Source of the DNA: Rhodococcus sp. IITR03 | GTDB taxonomy: Bacteria; Actinomycetota; Actinomycetes; Mycobacteriales; Mycobacteriaceae | Reading direction: 5' to 3' | Assembly: GCA_001017865.1 (NCBI GenBank) | Contig: LATQ01000369.1 | Location: forward strand, 1-14,877 | DNA: 14,877 nucleotides | Shown: piece by piece, positions 7,427-14,877 of the stretch | Layout of the letters: each line of letters starts with the position of its first letter | Numbering within the stretch: position 1 is the stretch's first letter | The notes under the pieces: generated by a model | The model's database searches: none | Seen by the model: only the letters and a program-made list of their open reading frames with translations | What the model was told of the DNA's origin: nothing | Translations under genes and position numbers: made by a program

Positions 7427-9361
7427 ACAGCAAGTCGCTGCGCGCGCTCGTCGCTTTGGTCGGTGTACTCGGAGTCATCGGTCTGCTCGCTTCCAATTCG
7501 GGCTTCGCGGGTCAGACTCTTGCGAACTGGAACGATCGGGTCTCCGGGTCGGCGAAGTTCGACGTTCCCGGCGCTTATGGAAAGGGATACGCCCGTGCCG
7601 TGGCTGCCAAGTACTCCATGTCCCGCCCGGTCGGATCGAGTGTGCGCAGCGGACTGGCAACCACCCGTGAACCGGGGCAGGCGCCGGCCTACGCCGATGT
7701 GCGATTCGGCAACCAGAACAGCGTCGGCGGCACGCTTGGTCTCCTGTTGCCGGTGGAGATCGAAGGTGCATCGTGTGCGGTCTACGCGAGCTTGGTTACT
7801 GTCCCATGCACGAATGGCCAAAGCACCGGATCCTCGGTCGTCTTCGCGGCTGCCGCAGCCAGAGGCCTACTCGTGGAGACGACCTCCGGCGGCATCGACT
7901 CGCGCGATTCGGCTCGGCGGACGTGGTTTCGACAACTGCATCTTGTCCGATCGGGGGTCCACCGGTGGCAGGCGGAATCAACTCGATCTTCGGCGGTGTC
8001 GTGCTGGCCGGAATGGGAAATACCGAAAAGCTTCCCTTTCCGTCCGATCCAGGCCCGAACAACTCCAAATCCACCCGTCAGACCCGAAGCGGCTTCGGCT
8101 ACGACTACGATGCGCAGTTGACCTGGACGAAGACTCAGACTTCTACGAGCGCGTCGTCAGAGCTTCGCCTCGCGATGACAAGTACCGGAAAAATCTCGCA
8201 CGACGAGAAGTGGGAACTGGACATGGTCCTCGCGTATGCGGAATGTGGTATCGGAACCGATGCGCCGATTCGCTGGGCAGAAGTGAAGCCGTCGATCTCC
8301 GCGCTGGCAGCAATGATGACGACGCAGCAGGACGCTCCGTCGTGCGTGGCCGATTTGAACGATGAGCAACCGGACAAAGAACCTCTCGCCGAGGGTCGCG
8401 TGGTCGCCGAGATCCAGGCCAGTGACGACGAACCTGCATCTGGACCACAATCTGCCGCATGCGGCGGCGACGAGAGCCTGCAGTCTCCGATCGATTCACT
8501 GTTCGACGAAGGTGTCGTCGGTGAGGCCGAGAAGCAACCCGTGACCTCTGGTGACAAGACCGTCGACCCGGATCGGACGAAAATCGACACGGACGGCGAT
8601 CTCGACGAACGTCGCGAGAACGGTAGTGCTACAGAGCCGGACTCGACTTCGCCTGTCGAGACAGTCGAGATCATTCCGTCGCTCGAAGACAACGGAACCG
8701 AAAGGGATGTAGACGCCACCCCGTGGCCGGGTCGTGGCGATGGGGACGTCACAGCCGGGCTGGTACATCGACGCCCGATGACGAACCACTCGAGAATGAT
8801 CCCGCTGTAGCACCAATTCCGACGCTATCCCTGGCACCCACCCCGAGCGGACCTACCATCCCGACGCGCGCCGGAATGTCGTCTCCGTTCTCGATCGTCA
8901 CGACGGACGATCACGACCTGGGGAGCGTAACCGTGGAACGCATATCGAGGACTCCCGGATGCGTCGCTGTGCGGTTGAGTGTGACGACTTCGGACGGTTC
9001 GGACCATCTGAAGGGGTTGCGCGCGTCCGACTTCCGGGAAGTCCTCGCCGACGGTGGCACGGCGTCGGTCGGCTCGCCGAGCGGGGAGTGCGATGCAGGC
9101 GCGTCGCTACCGGCGACATTCGATCCTGCGAGTACCTACTCGGGCTGGGTTACCTTCGACGTGACGAACGATGGAACCGCCGTGATGTTGCGGCCGGACG
9201 GAACAGCGGGATGGATCTTCTCGCTACCTGCGCCGGAAACCCGACCGGAGCCCGTCGTCACCACCACACCGCCAGTCCCGGACGACAGCGCGGAGATGAC
9301 CGAGTCGGAATCCGAACCGGCGACCACGGAGGAGGATTACTCGTCGACCGTCGATGAGTAA
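7423..9361 (+). CDS. Large acidic exported protein with SipW-type signal peptide (two frame breaks)
   Basis: Restored length is 646 residues; I do not recognise the family. The N-terminus has a hydrophobic segment (LRALVALVGVLGVIGLLASN) followed by TLANWNDRVSGSAKFDVPG, the same W-N-D signature as the neighbouring substrates. Residues ~60-300 look like a beta-rich domain with several cysteines (ASCAVYA, VPCTNG, TASCPIGG, AECGIG). Residues ~305-475 are a highly acidic Asp/Glu/Ser/Thr-rich low-complexity stretch that includes DTDGDLDERREN near 388, reminiscent of a calcium-binding thrombospondin-3 repeat. Residues ~485-605 form a second compact domain ending GTAGWIFSLPAP, followed by a Thr/Pro/Glu tail. 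A G is missing near 7911 and another near 8757-8759 (position inferred). It lacks an LPXTG or other visible anchor. An adhesin or matrix role is inferred. Confidence 0.75.
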
Positions 9362-9384
9362 CGCTCAGACCTGCGATCTTCGCA
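9362..9384. other. 23-bp convergent gap between the two SipW operons
   Basis: The plus operon ends with TAA at 9359-9361 and the minus operon with TGA at 9387-9385. The gap has no room for separate terminators, so the 3' ends of the two mRNAs probably overlap. Confidence 0.8.
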
Positions 9385-11324
9385 TCAGCCTTCCGATTCG
9401 TCGTCGGCCGGCTCGCCCACAGGAGCATCGTCGCTCGGGGAGGTCGGCGCAAGTTCGGCCGGCGTCTCCTCGGGAACCGGTGCAGGAGCAGGTCCGTCGG
9501 TGGGTGAAGGAACAGGCGCGGGCGGCGCAGCCGGGACCGGATCGACCACTGCACTCTTCACCCACGAGCCCGACGCCTTACTGATCACCCATGCCCCCGA
9601 ACTCCCGGTGATGCGTAGCTCATCCGAATCGGCCGCCCAGGTGATTGCGTCACTCGCCGAGGCGCTCGTGCGGTACTCCTCGCCACCCATCGCAGCAGTG
9701 ATGACCGCATACGTTCCGGCTTCGGATCGGACGAGACGAGCGAAGTACAGGCCGGATGGTGAGCGGAGAGCGGAGGCAACTTCCGTTTCTGCGGTTCCGG
9801 TCGGTGACGCGGAAGAGCTGGGACTCCCCTCGGTGGTCGTCGGACCGAGGGGAGTCGATGTCCCCGCACTTGCGGTCGGGGAGGGCGTCGATGTCGTGGT
9901 GGAAGCAGAGGATTGCGGCAATGAGCGTGCTCCCATCGTGGGTGCCGAGCAGGTGAGTCCCGTTGTAGACGTAGTGTTGAGCCCGTATGCCACGAAACCC
10001 GTGGAATACGAACCTCCTTGGAGGGATCGGATCTCGGCGTCAGCGGTATTCGCGGTGATGAGCGCGGTGTCGAGGTTGGTCCGGGCGATCCCGACGGTGA
10101 CGGGTTGCCCGGCGGTCGTCGGTGTGGTGGTTACCGTGGTGGTGTAAGCGATATTGCCGTCCGACGGATTGCGAACGGTGACCTGGTAAGTGACACCCGT
10201 GCCGATGTGAGGCCATGTCAATGTTGCTGCGGCGGCGCTCCCTGTGCCGTTCGTGGAACACGCAACAGAAGCAGGTGGCGCAACATAAGCCGGGGTCCCG
10301 TCACGTTCTCCGCTCGGACTGCAGTTGAGGTCCTGGTTGTGGCTGATCACAGAGGCAGGCTGGGATACGAGGCGGCCCCTCCACGCTGCCGATACCATCC
10401 CTCCCGGCAACATCGTGTGTACTTCCGCGTTGTACTGCCAGATGACGCTGCGGCGAGGAAGACCTGTGCCGAACAGGTCGTATGAGATGGTGCCGCCTGT
10501 CGCGGCGGTGACATCGGTGATGTCTACGGTGCGCCAGACGCGACCGTCCAGATCTCGCAGGATGATCCGGTACCGATAGGGCGACCCGAGATGCGTCCAG
10601 GTCAAAGTGACCGGGTCGGACTGATCGAGAATGATCTTGCTGGTGCAACCGACAGTCCCTGCAACTCGCGGTACGTACTCGGCCTTCGACGCGAACGCAC
10701 CACTGCGCGCGGTCGCGCTGTCGGTGAACGCCGCGTAGGTCCCGGGCGTATGTGCGAGGCCGACGGCGGAGACAGCAATCAGGACGACCAGAGGAGTTGC
10801 GGGGGTGCGAATGCTGCCGAGCAGTGGCGCATCAGGACGCACCGCAATCCGGATGAGCGCGGCCGCGAGAATTGCCAGCATTATCAGTCCGGGCACGGTT
10901 CGAAGCCACGCGGCGACGTAACCGAGTCCGTCGACATGGAAGAGCACGCGTTCGGCCGAGCTCACTCCGTAACTTCGAGGATCCGGCTCAGGGTTTGCGT
11001 CCCCCTGTAACCGGAGGAGCGCTGTATTTCCGGCGAAGGACTCGACGTCCACGATTCGGTGGGTGATACGGCTGCCTTGGTCGTTGATCACGCTCACCAC
11101 GTCACCGATGCGCAACTCCGACGCCGGCAAGGTTCGCGCGATCGCAAGGGAACCGGAAGGAATCGCGGGCGACATGGAGCCCGATCGAAAGATCAGGGGG
11201 TCAGGCCGAACAGAACCGACGCAACCGTCGCGAGGATGCATAGACCGCCGATCACGGCGCCGACCGTGAGCACGGCATTCCGCCATCGACGTGGTGGCGG
11301 TTCGTCGCGGACATGTACGAACAT
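9385..11324 (-). CDS. SipW-like signal peptidase fused to a SipW-type substrate with large extracellular region (one frame break)
   Basis: Restored length is 646 residues. The start is the ATG at 11324, with GAGG upstream, just after the previous gene's stop. Residues 1-165 are a SipW-like ER-type peptidase: helix ~16-40, catalytic serine in RSGSMSPAIP (S50), THRIVD (H89), LQGDANPEPDP (D109), second helix ~145-163. A third hydrophobic segment (~177-191) leads into HTPGTYAAFTDSATARSG, which has the look of a SipW-substrate signal and cleavage region. Beyond it come two beta-sandwich or FN3-like domains (~222-325, ~340-450), a Ser/Thr/Pro linker, a further domain (~510-590) and a Pro/Ala/acidic tail. 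One base is missing in the G run at 11196-11200, joining FGLTP to LIFRSGS. It may cleave itself or release its own C-terminal part; that is inferred. Confidence 0.82.
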
Positions 11325-11331
11325 TGCCACC

Positions 11332-11961
11332 TCACACGGTCGTTTGTGCGGCGAAAGTGAACACCAGGCCGGCACGCTCTGATTCTGAGTCGTGAGCGGC
11401 GTCGTAGTGGGGAGCGTGACGACCACGCACAAGGTCTCCGTACCGGTGGACGCAGCGAGCGGACGGGGTGACGTGACAATGGGCGCGGAGCTCCCCGCCG
11501 CGAGAGTCGTCTGCCCTATCTGGGAGCCGGTGCACGACCTGTGCGCAGACCCCCGGTGGTGGCATTCGATGGGGTTCCGCCGCTGAAGGCTCGGAGCTGA
11601 AGGTTGTTCGCGAGCGCGGGACTTCCCGCAGGGTCGTGACATTCACCGTGTAGGTGACATCCATCGTCGATCGAGTGTTCTGGACCTGCAGGCTCGCAGC
11701 CTGGCTTTCACCGGGCAACATTCCCGTCATACTCAGAGCCGAGAACGTGAAGGACTTCGTGTCGTTCGCGCGGAGATCGATCGTGCCGGTGCTGAAAGTA
11801 CCCGTGGCCACCGCAGAATTCGCCCACGCGGCAAACGTTCCCGCCGTGCCGAGGGCAAGGATCGTTCCAAGCGTGAGCAGAGCGCGCACCCGGACCGTGA
11901 AGAACGAATGTGTGCTTCGTCGGCACGCTGCGATGCGATCGACGACGTCATCGCGTTGCAT
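11332..11961 (-). CDS. TasA/camelysin-like exported protein with SipW-type signal peptide (three frame breaks)
   Basis: Restored length is 210 residues. It starts at ATG 11961 (MQRDDVVDRI), overlapping the end of the upstream peptidase gene by 14 nt. A long basic N-region leads into the hydrophobic LLTLGTILALGTAG and GTFAAWANSAVATGTFSTGT, a SipW-type processing region. The mature part, FTFSALSMTGMLPGESQAAS followed by LQVQNTRSTMDVTYTVNV, resembles the TasA/camelysin core in which a conserved 'PG' turn precedes beta strands. Bases are missing near 11618-11620 (GGG), 11550-11554 (C5) and 11373; adding them gives ALANNLQLRAFSGGTPSNAT, then GSAHRSCTGSQIGQTTLAAG, then AGLVFTFAAQTTV. A TasA-like fibre subunit is the best hypothesis. 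The domain assignment is moderate because of the breaks. Confidence 0.78.
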   Translation of the reverse strand: MQRDDVVDRIAACRRSTHSFFTVRVRALLTLGTILALGTAGTFAAWANSAVATGTFSTGTIDLRANDTKSFTFSALSMTGMLPGESQAASLQVQNTRSTMDVTYTVNVTTLREVPRSRTTFSSEPSAAEPHRMPPPGVCAQVVHRLPDRADDSRGGELRAHCHVTPSARCVHRYGDLVRGRHAPHYDAAHDSESERAGLVFTFAAQTTV

Positions 11962-12537
11962 CGTCCACTCCACCCGCTCGCGCTGTTGCCTTCTCTCGCC
12001 TGCTGTCACGGATCCCACCTGCGAACAGGATCGCGGCGTAGCCGAACAGTGCGATCGCAACGATTCCGACGGTCCACGAACGTTGCTGTCCCGTCAGCCA
12101 GTTGTTCACGTAGCCGAGATAGGGGATCGAATACCAGACACGTCCTCGAATCTGTTCGGAGAGGACGGGTTTCTCGTCGGGAACGTTGTTGGCGTCGCTT
12201 GGGTGATGTAGGTGCGCCCTCCCTTCGCGGATTGCGTGGATGCGATGATCCGGTGTGTCACCACGGTGGGATCACCCGACCTCAACTGGTATGTCACAGG
12301 CATTCCGATCGCGAGCTCGTCGGATTCGACATGCTTTACGACGATGAGCGTGCCTGGCGGGTAGGTGGGGTCCATCGATCCGGTCAGCACGGTGAAGCGT
12401 TCGCCCCCGGCGACGGCAGGGATCAGGATGGTCACTGTCAGTAGACCTAGCATGGCGAACAGCAGGGCCCAGGTGAACATGGAGCCGATCCACCACAGTG
12501 GTCCTGTGTTCTCGTCCTTGTCCTGGGAATCGGTCAT
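11948..12537 (-). CDS. SipW-like ER-type signal peptidase I (one frame break)
   Basis: Restored length is 196 residues. ATG 12537 overlaps the stop of the preceding gene (ATGA). A helix at ~22-44 is followed by the catalytic serine in VLTGSMDPTYPPGTL (S54), VTHRII (H95, replacing the Lys of Lep-type enzymes) and ITQGDANNVPDE (D115). A second helix (~156-175, TVGIVAIALFGYAAILFAGG) and a short basic tail complete it. One G is missing near 12198, exactly within QGDAN; without it the frame runs on to 12106 with no similarity. The two-helix topology and QGDAN motif match the plus-strand peptidase. It lies between substrate genes in a coupled operon, so it probably processes them. Confidence 0.9.
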
Positions 12538-13078
12538 AGTTGTTGCTCCACTCGGAATTCGAGCGCCAGTGTCGTCGATCGTCCTTGTTCTGCTGCGGTC
12601 CCGACGGTCGCCCGAAGGCACCACACCTCGGTGGTGCCCGGCGCAGCCGACCGTCCGTCGCCCGGTGCAGGGAAGACGGTCCAAGGCCCCCCGGTGGTCG
12701 CGGTCGGCGCACCGACCGGTGCACCCGACGATGTCGGACATGCGTCGACCGACCGAACGATCCAAGCCGTCACCGCAATCGGCAGCTGGGCCGAACTCTG
12801 TCGCACCGCCTGCAGGCGATAGCGCGCTTCGGCGTCACCCTGGACACTGACCGTCAACGGTTGTTGCACCACGGACCCCTGCGCCAGGTTGGTACCACCG
12901 AAGTTCGACCACGAGTAGTCCTGGGAACCCTGGGCCAGAATGGTCAGGCTTCCGAGGTGATCGTCCCGCCCCTGAACTGTGTGCTGTCGCGCCACAGTGC
13001 GCCGGTCTGCTGCGTGGACCAGACGGTCAGCAGCAGAACCGACGCGACTGCGGCGATCCAGATCGATCCCCGCTTCAT
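12534..13078 (-). CDS. Small exported protein with SipW-type signal (one frame break)
   Basis: Restored length is 181 residues. ATG 13078 begins MKRGSIWIAAVASVLLLTVW, followed by STQQTGALWRDSTQFRGGTI, a variant of the W-x-D processing region. One base is missing near 12952-12953, after which TITS joins GSLTILAQGSQDYSWSNFGG. The mature region is Gln/Ser/Thr/Ala-rich with predicted beta strands and two cysteines (DACPTS, VWCLRA). I recognise no catalytic motif and cannot name a family beyond the signal type. Its stop overlaps the next gene's ATG (ATGA), linking it directly to the peptidase. Confidence 0.72.
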
Positions 13079-13123
13079 GTCCTCACGCGGGAGCGGGGTT
13101 CGTGTTTTGTTGCAGATTCAGGC

Positions 13124-13645
13124 TCAGGTTGCCAGATCCACGGTCTGACCTTGCCCGGTCGTCCCCGACGTGGCCGGGTCGAACGCGATGGTGACGTCGA
13201 CCGAGATCGGCTGGGCAGCACCACTGTTTGCAGTGACCTGAATGCCGTCACTGCCACCGGTGAACGATTGGCCGGCGTACTCGCCGTCGATGGTGGTGGT
13301 GAGCGCATTTCGGAGATCGGCGCTGCCCGTCACATCGTTCAGATTCGCCGTGAGTGTCGCCTCCAGGTTGTCGCCCTCGGCGGTGAGTGTCGAGTCGCAG
13401 GTGTAGCGGACCGTGTCACCCGGAACGATCCGGAACGACGAGATGTCGGCGATCGCTGTGCCGCCGTTCCCGACATCGGTCCATGTGCCGCCACCGGCGC
13501 ACTCCCCGAGCGCCAGTTGGCCGGACGTGATGGTACCGGCGTCACCATCGGTCTGGTCGTTCCAAAACGCAAGGCTCCCCAGGCCACCCAGAAGCAGAAT
13601 GGCTCCGGCACCTGCGGCTATGGCTCCCTTGGTTTGTTTCTTCAT
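13124..13645 (-). CDS. Alternate-type signal peptide exported protein (RER_14450-like)
   Basis: An intact 173-residue protein and the first gene of the minus operon. The ribosome site GAGGGGAG lies 7-14 nt before ATG 13645. The N-terminus MKKQTKGAIAAGAGAILLLG leads to GGLGSLAFWNDQTDGDAGTI, then TSGQLALGE, closely matching the actinobacterial alternate-type signal peptide proteins named after RER_14450 of Rhodococcus erythropolis. The mature domain has the pattern FRIVPGDTVRYTCDSTLTAE with beta-strand alternation, as in TasA/camelysin-like subunits, plus cysteines at GECAGG and YTCDST. It has no enzymatic motif. As the leading gene it is a likely major subunit. 45 nt separate it from the next gene. 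Confidence 0.85.
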   Translation of the reverse strand: MKKQTKGAIAAGAGAILLLGGLGSLAFWNDQTDGDAGTITSGQLALGECAGGGTWTDVGNGGTAIADISSFRIVPGDTVRYTCDSTLTAEGDNLEATLTANLNDVTGSADLRNALTTTIDGEYAGQSFTGGSDGIQVTANSGAAQPISVDVTIAFDPATSGTTGQGQTVDLAT

Positions 13646-13796
13646 ACAGTCGCTCCCCTCGAAGATCGTTCTTCCGACCTCCGTCAGGTACCCGATGTGA
13701 TCTGTCGCATACCCGGTGCTTGTTACGCGTGAGGCGTTTGTTATCGAGGGAGGTATCAGGAGACCAACTTGTTACCGCCTGAAAGAAACGAGAGTC
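13646..13796 (-). promoter_or_regulatory. Upstream region of the minus-strand SipW operon
   Basis: This 151-bp gap probably holds the promoter. It carries three similar boxes, which read GTAACAAG, ATAACAAA and GTAACAAG on the minus strand (plus coordinates 13719-13726, 13737-13744, 13768-13775). It also carries TGTGATCTG at 13696-13704, a 9-mer also found at 5847-5855 upstream of the plus operon. I cannot fix the -10 and -35 elements with confidence. Confidence 0.45.
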
Positions 13797-14569
13797 TCAG
13801 GCGAGCAGTCGGTACAGACCGATCAACCGACCACGACGATCACTGCACGCAGCGCGACCGGCGACAGGCGTCGGCCGTAGTGGGAGCCGAGATAACCACC
13901 GATCAAGGAGCCCACGGCGATCAGCGCGGCCACGGTCCAGTCGATCCGGTCGAACGCCACGAGGATGTACGCGCACGCGGCCACGACGTTCACGACCAGC
14001 GACAGAAGGTTCTTCGCCGCGTTCTGTCGCTGGATGTGGTCGTGCAGCAATGCTCCGAACAGGCCCATCAACAGGATGCCCTGTGCCGCCGTGAAGTAGC
14101 CGCCGTAGATGCCGACGGCGAAGGTGCCGACGACGAGCAGTGTCATCCGCACCGGTCCGAGGTGGCCGTCGGCGTCGCCTCCTGTCCGGCGAGCCACCCA
14201 CGCCTGGATCTTCGGCTGGAACACGACGAGCGTGAGTGCCAGGAGGAGCAGGATCGGCACGACCGTCTCGAAGACGGTCTCCGGCAGGTGGAGCAGCAAC
14301 CACGCTCCGACCAGCGCCCCGCAGAACGATGCGGGGATCTGCCATCGCAACCGTTCCCATTGCCCGCGCAGTTCGCGCCGATACCCCCAGGTGCCCGACA
14401 CACCTCCAGCGACCAGGCCGATCGCGTTGGACATCGTCGCGGTCACCGGAGGTACACCGAACGCGACGAGCGTCGGGAAGGTGATGAGGGTGCCGGATCC
14501 GACGAGGGAGTTGATCGCTCCGGCGCCGAGCCCGGCCAATGCGACGAGGAAGAGTTCGAGCGGGGTCAC
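13797..14569 (-). CDS. TauE/SafE-family membrane permease (one frame break near the 3' end)
   Basis: Restored length is about 257 residues from GTG 14569 ([20 protein letters not shown]); GTG 14599 would add ten residues, and neither start has a strong ribosome site. It has about eight hydrophobic helices. The family repeats are visible as [20 protein letters not shown] near the N-terminus and [20 protein letters not shown] in the second half, followed by [12 protein letters not shown] and [15 protein letters not shown]. The family exports or imports sulfur-containing or organic anions across the membrane. The substrate here is unknown. A base is missing near 13827-13828; restoring it gives [13 protein letters not shown] and a stop at 13797, otherwise it stops five residues earlier than the true tail begins. 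It is transcribed toward the SipW operon. Confidence 0.88.
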
Positions 14570-14619
14570 CGAGGCGAGTCTACGGCGTGCCGTACACACC
14601 CGAGACAGGCCACGTTCGG

Positions 14620-14661
14620 GAGGTTATGTGTGTTTTTCTCGCGAAAGACGCACACGACCTC
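14620..14661. repeat. Imperfect 13-bp inverted repeat between tauE-like gene and fgd
   Basis: GAGGTTATGTGTG (14620-14632) and CGCACACGACCTC (14649-14661) are reverse complements at 10 of 13 positions, separated by 16 nt. It lies between divergent genes and could be an operator or a hairpin. Confidence 0.45.
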
Positions 14662-14670
14662 CCCCAACTT

Positions 14671-14686
14671 CCGCTTGGGTAAGCGG
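14671..14686. promoter_or_regulatory. Short palindrome in the fgd promoter region
   Basis: CCGCTT-GGGT-AAGCGG is a perfect 6-bp inverted repeat. It directly precedes CATACT (14687-14692), a possible -10 element for fgd, which would start transcription about 28 nt before the GTG. It is a candidate operator. The regulator is unknown. Confidence 0.4.
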
Positions 14687-14726
14687 CATACTCGGGGCAT
14701 CGGAACGCGAACGGTCGGAGGAATCT

Positions 14727-14877
14727 GTGGCTCAGGGTTTGAAGTTGGGGTACAAGGCGTCGGCGGAGCAGTTCGGCCCGCGCGAGTTGGTCGAGTTGGG
14801 TGTGCTCGCCGAGGCGCACGGAATGGATTCGGCGACGGTGTCGGATCATTTCCAGCCGTGGCGGCACAACGGTGGGC
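14727..14877 (+). CDS. fgd: F420-dependent glucose-6-phosphate dehydrogenase, N-terminal part (partial)
   Basis: Fgd oxidises glucose-6-phosphate to 6-phosphogluconolactone while reducing coenzyme F420, supplying F420H2 in mycobacteria and rhodococci. The GTG start at 14727 has GGAGGAA a few bases upstream. Fifty residues are present: [20 protein letters not shown], then [20 protein letters not shown], then [10 protein letters not shown]. These match the start of mycobacterial Fgd1 almost residue for residue, including the SDHFQPW segment of the luciferase-like F420-binding fold. The gene runs off the window end. Confidence 0.95.
   Translation, partial: MAQGLKLGYKASAEQFGPRELVELGVLAEAHGMDSATVSDHFQPWRHNGG

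Noticed and set aside
222..12953. Programmed ribosomal frameshifting
   Set aside because: Twenty sites in unrelated housekeeping and accessory genes, without slippery heptamers or a consistent stimulatory structure, are far better explained by base-calling errors.
13769..13800. CCTGA/TCAGG stem after the TauE-like gene as a terminator
   Set aside because: The stem is only 5 bp with a 14-nt loop and no T tract, too weak to call.
1..14877. CRISPR arrays, tRNA or rRNA genes, insertion sequences
   Set aside because: I saw no regularly spaced repeats, no tRNA-like cloverleaf or rRNA sequence, and no transposase or terminal-repeat signature.

Overview
The window is GC-rich actinobacterial DNA, most likely from Rhodococcus or a close relative in the Mycobacteriales. 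The right edge opens a gene whose first 50 residues match F420-dependent glucose-6-phosphate dehydrogenase (Fgd). The left edge has the rhodanese-metZ pair. From memory, M. tuberculosis also has rhodanese-metZ (Rv0390-Rv0391) a short way upstream of fgd1 (Rv0407), so the window probably spans an accessory interval between two conserved anchors.

Left third (1-5688): the tail of a rhodanese-like gene, metZ, a cobalamin riboswitch (about 1345-1470), then a tightly overlapping B12 operon: lipoprotein btuF, permease btuC, ATPase btuD, and a PhnP-type metallo-beta-lactamase fused to CobU. A hairpin covers the btuF Shine-Dalgarno sequence. The operon imports corrinoids and activates salvaged cobinamide, under B12 control.

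Middle (5689-13645): two convergent operons devoted to SipW-type secretion, ending 23 bp apart. The plus operon encodes a substrate with an alternate signal peptide, a SipW-like ER-type (Ser/His) signal peptidase, and a 646-residue acidic secreted protein. The minus operon encodes two small substrates, a second SipW-like peptidase, a TasA/camelysin-like substrate, and a 646-residue protein that joins a third SipW-like peptidase to its own substrate-like signal and large extracellular beta-rich and Thr/Ser/Pro-rich regions. Three peptidases and six substrate-type signals thus lie in about 7.5 kb. By analogy with TasA/SipW of Bacillus subtilis, this looks like a surface fibre or biofilm-matrix assembly locus. 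The peptidase-substrate fusion is its most unusual part.

Right end (13797-14877): a TauE/SafE-family permease on the minus strand and the start of fgd on the plus strand, with inverted repeats between them.

Important caveat: most genes are interrupted by single-base deletions. I count 20, all deletions and none insertions, nearly all in short G or C runs. Every one restores the expected family sequence when one base is added back. This looks like sequencing or assembly error rather than gene decay, so these genes are annotated as full-length CDSs with the breaks marked. Lengths quoted are after restoring the missing bases.
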